This document shows, one piece after another, positions 62,426 to 64,000 of a DNA stretch of 64,000 bases; the stretch's first letter is position 1; every line of letters begins with the position of its first letter. The notes under the pieces were generated by a model. It saw nothing but the letters and a program-made list of their open reading frames with translations. It ran no database searches and was not told the DNA's origin. The DNA is from Ampullaceana balthica (lineage: Eukaryota > Mollusca > Gastropoda > Lymnaeidae): NCBI GenBank assembly GCA_944989445.1, contig CALYLW010001390.1, forward strand, positions 1 through 64,000. The letters are read 5' to 3'. The translations under genes were made by a program, and so were the position numbers.

Positions 62426-62872
62426 GATACGACAGTAAACGTTTCGGCTAATGCCTTCATCAGTACAACATAAAATACATTCTTACAATACTTACATACG
62501 TAATAATAATATTCTTAAAACATATTGTATTTTAAAATATTTATGTTAAATAAAAAGAAAGGAAAAACAAAAACAAACATGGACACAGGATATAGGAAAA
62601 AGGGGGAAGTATCCAAAGTTACAGTAAAAACCACAACGGGAACAAGATTCTGCAGTTAAGTAAAATTATGAATTTGGTTAATTCCATATGGAGCCAACGT
62701 ACCAAATCTTTTTATGAATCTATTTTCCATGTGAACTCTATCATGGGTATTGCTTGCATATAAAATACCAGTTACTGCAATATCCGATATGCCGTTATGA
62801 CCATAAGTATTGTAAGAATGTATTTTATGTTGTACTGATGAAGGCATTAGCCGAAACGTTTACTGTCGTATC
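62426..62872 (-). mobile_element. Penelope-like retroelement fragment with inverted terminal repeat
   Basis: A perfect 69-bp inverted repeat (62426-62494 and 62804-62872) encloses 309 bp. The arm contains CTGATGAAGGCATTAGCCGA and then AACGTTTACTGTC, a motif I associate with Penelope-like terminal repeats. The enclosed minus-strand frame ends in a segment typical of the C-terminus of these elements' GIY-YIG-bearing proteins. A short 3' region with an inverted piece of the terminal repeat at the truncated 5' side is a known arrangement for such elements. Confidence 0.6.
62656..62847 (-). pseudogene. Penelope-like reverse transcriptase, C-terminal fragment
   Basis: The frame reads ENRFIKRFGTLAPYGINQ close to its stop at 62656. 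The pattern E..FI..F.TLAPYGIN fits the very end of Penelope-like polyproteins, after or within the GIY-YIG endonuclease. In intact elements this domain makes the target nick for reverse transcription. Only about 45 residues are element-derived; the first 15 or so codons come from the inverted terminal repeat and are not native coding sequence. The catalytic GIY and YIG residues and the reverse transcriptase are absent, so it is a 5'-truncated relic. Assignment is by recall of the motif, without a search. Confidence 0.5.
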
Positions 62873-63965
62873 TTGGGACCTCCTTAACCTATTTGCAAAG
62901 ACTTGAACCCTCTATCTGGTATGGATCAGGAGGAGTTTCTTGTGCAAGCTCGAACAGAAAGCACAGACATTTCAAATATATAAACTATAAACGCATTTTT
63001 TCCCCATGGGAAATTGCGTTTAAAAACATCTCCAAAATGAAAAAAAACGACGTCACTTTTGACGCCTGTAGTTCATTTGTATGTTTGCTATTATAAAAGT
63101 GAGTGATTAAAGTAATGTTTCCAAGGAGATTGAATTAAAACCCTGAGTTGGTAACATAAACTTAATGTTACAGGCACTTAGAATCGTATTTAAAGACACT
63201 GCAGCTCTCTGCAGTAAAAAGGGAAAGGGGGGGGGGCGCTTTTACCCGGCCTGGCAACTAATTTAAAGATTTGCGTATTTGGTCAGCTGCACGTGCGGCC
63301 CGTGACATCACGGCGCGTGGAGGTATGGCAGCCGTCATAAAGAAACAGTGGGAGGTTGGGAAGCATGAGGGGTGCGGTTACGTCCCAGACAAGATAAGAA
63401 AGCCAGGCGGATGCTTTAAGCAGGATCCATGAGTCGCATCGGCCAGATTTTTCACATAGGCTCAATACCTAACCGTAACAGTTGATTCCAACATTGGCAT
63501 TCGACAGTTTAGTGCTTGCAACAAACATTATTCACAGACCAACATATTATAATTTTTAATTATTTTATATTTACATGAACTGTTTATATAGTTAATAGTT
63601 TATATATAATCAGATGTTAATATATTGTTCTCGTTTGGACGCTACAGCAAAATACCTCAACACTGAAACTCATCTGATTCCAGAAAATTTAAATTACACA
63701 GCTGAATTATTTTTTTTTAGTTTTCATTATAAGAAGAAAATGTTGTTTTTTTTTGTTTTTTTTGGTTGTTTTTTTAATCGAATAAGATGACAAGACTAGA
63801 ATAAGGTGTTTAAACTCAAAGTTCTGACCTGTGTCAGAGTACTGAAATGTTTAGATTGATGGATGTCTAATTAATAATATGCTGTAAATTAATTCCTTTG
63901 AAAATTATTCTTTGACTTTTCTCTAAATCGTTACCTTAAAATTTGTCTCGGGCTCCGACCCCCCC
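62873..63965. other. No gene seen
   Basis: AT-rich with a G run at 63228-63236 and a GC-richer patch 63230-63460. Nothing assignable. Confidence 0.4.
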
Positions 63966-64000
63966 TCCCACAGACACACAAACAAACACACACACACACA
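63966..64000 (+). repeat. CA-rich microsatellite at window edge
   Basis: CACAAACAAACACACACACA runs to the end of the window and probably continues. Confidence 0.85.

Overview
The window reads as animal nuclear DNA, AT-rich and repeat-rich, with no recognisable multi-exon protein-coding gene. The best clue to the host is a tRNA-derived SINE near 184-433. Its head and middle resemble SINEs I know from heterobranch (freshwater pulmonate-type) snails, so a gastropod mollusc is my best guess, at moderate confidence. Nothing looks bacterial: there are no operons, and the longest open frames lie inside tandem repeats or are short and unrecognised.

The only functional genes I can support are two identical tRNA-Lys(UUU) genes, at 32871-32943 and 39394-39466. 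A possible single coding exon lies on the minus strand at 11538-11930 and is unidentified.

The rest is a transposon graveyard plus many tandem arrays. (1) hAT superfamily: three related degenerate copies of a transposase-bearing element (155-2560, 2605-4596, 39543-41900), with minus-strand transposase relics, and several short non-autonomous hAT elements (739-1321, 4287-4455, 16411-16999, 38008-38186, 41590-41755, 51074-51259, plus eroded pieces at 12387-12527 and 44889-44934). Most carry 8-bp target-site duplications that can be read directly. (2) Two Harbinger-like MITEs with TAA duplications (25054-25316, 26313-26574) and one unclassified MITE (38397-38702). (3) An unnamed family of at least eight loci with a CGATCGAT-containing core (13808-15748, 23552-23991, 31539-32535, 51695-52141, 57420-57960). 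(4) A Penelope-like fragment bounded by a perfect 69-bp inverted repeat (62426-62872). (5) Five copies of a short hairpin-bearing SINE-tail motif.

Tandem arrays have periods of 4, 17, 18, 24, 28, 30 (two unrelated arrays), 47, 48 and 240 bp, besides GA, CT, ATT, AT and CA microsatellites. GC-richer islets (8.7-9.0, 34.9-35.1, 36.9-37.5, 42.1-42.3, 43.7-43.9, 50.2-50.7, 55.1-55.4, 58.9-59.2, 61.0-61.2 kb) share repeated TGACC/GGTCA words that no element here explains. The regions between are AT-rich single-copy-looking DNA in which I see nothing assignable; they could be intergenic or intronic. I did not find a new defence system or gene cluster. The less expected material is the dispersed core family, the TGACCACTG words, the long perfect hairpins and the readable order of nested insertions.
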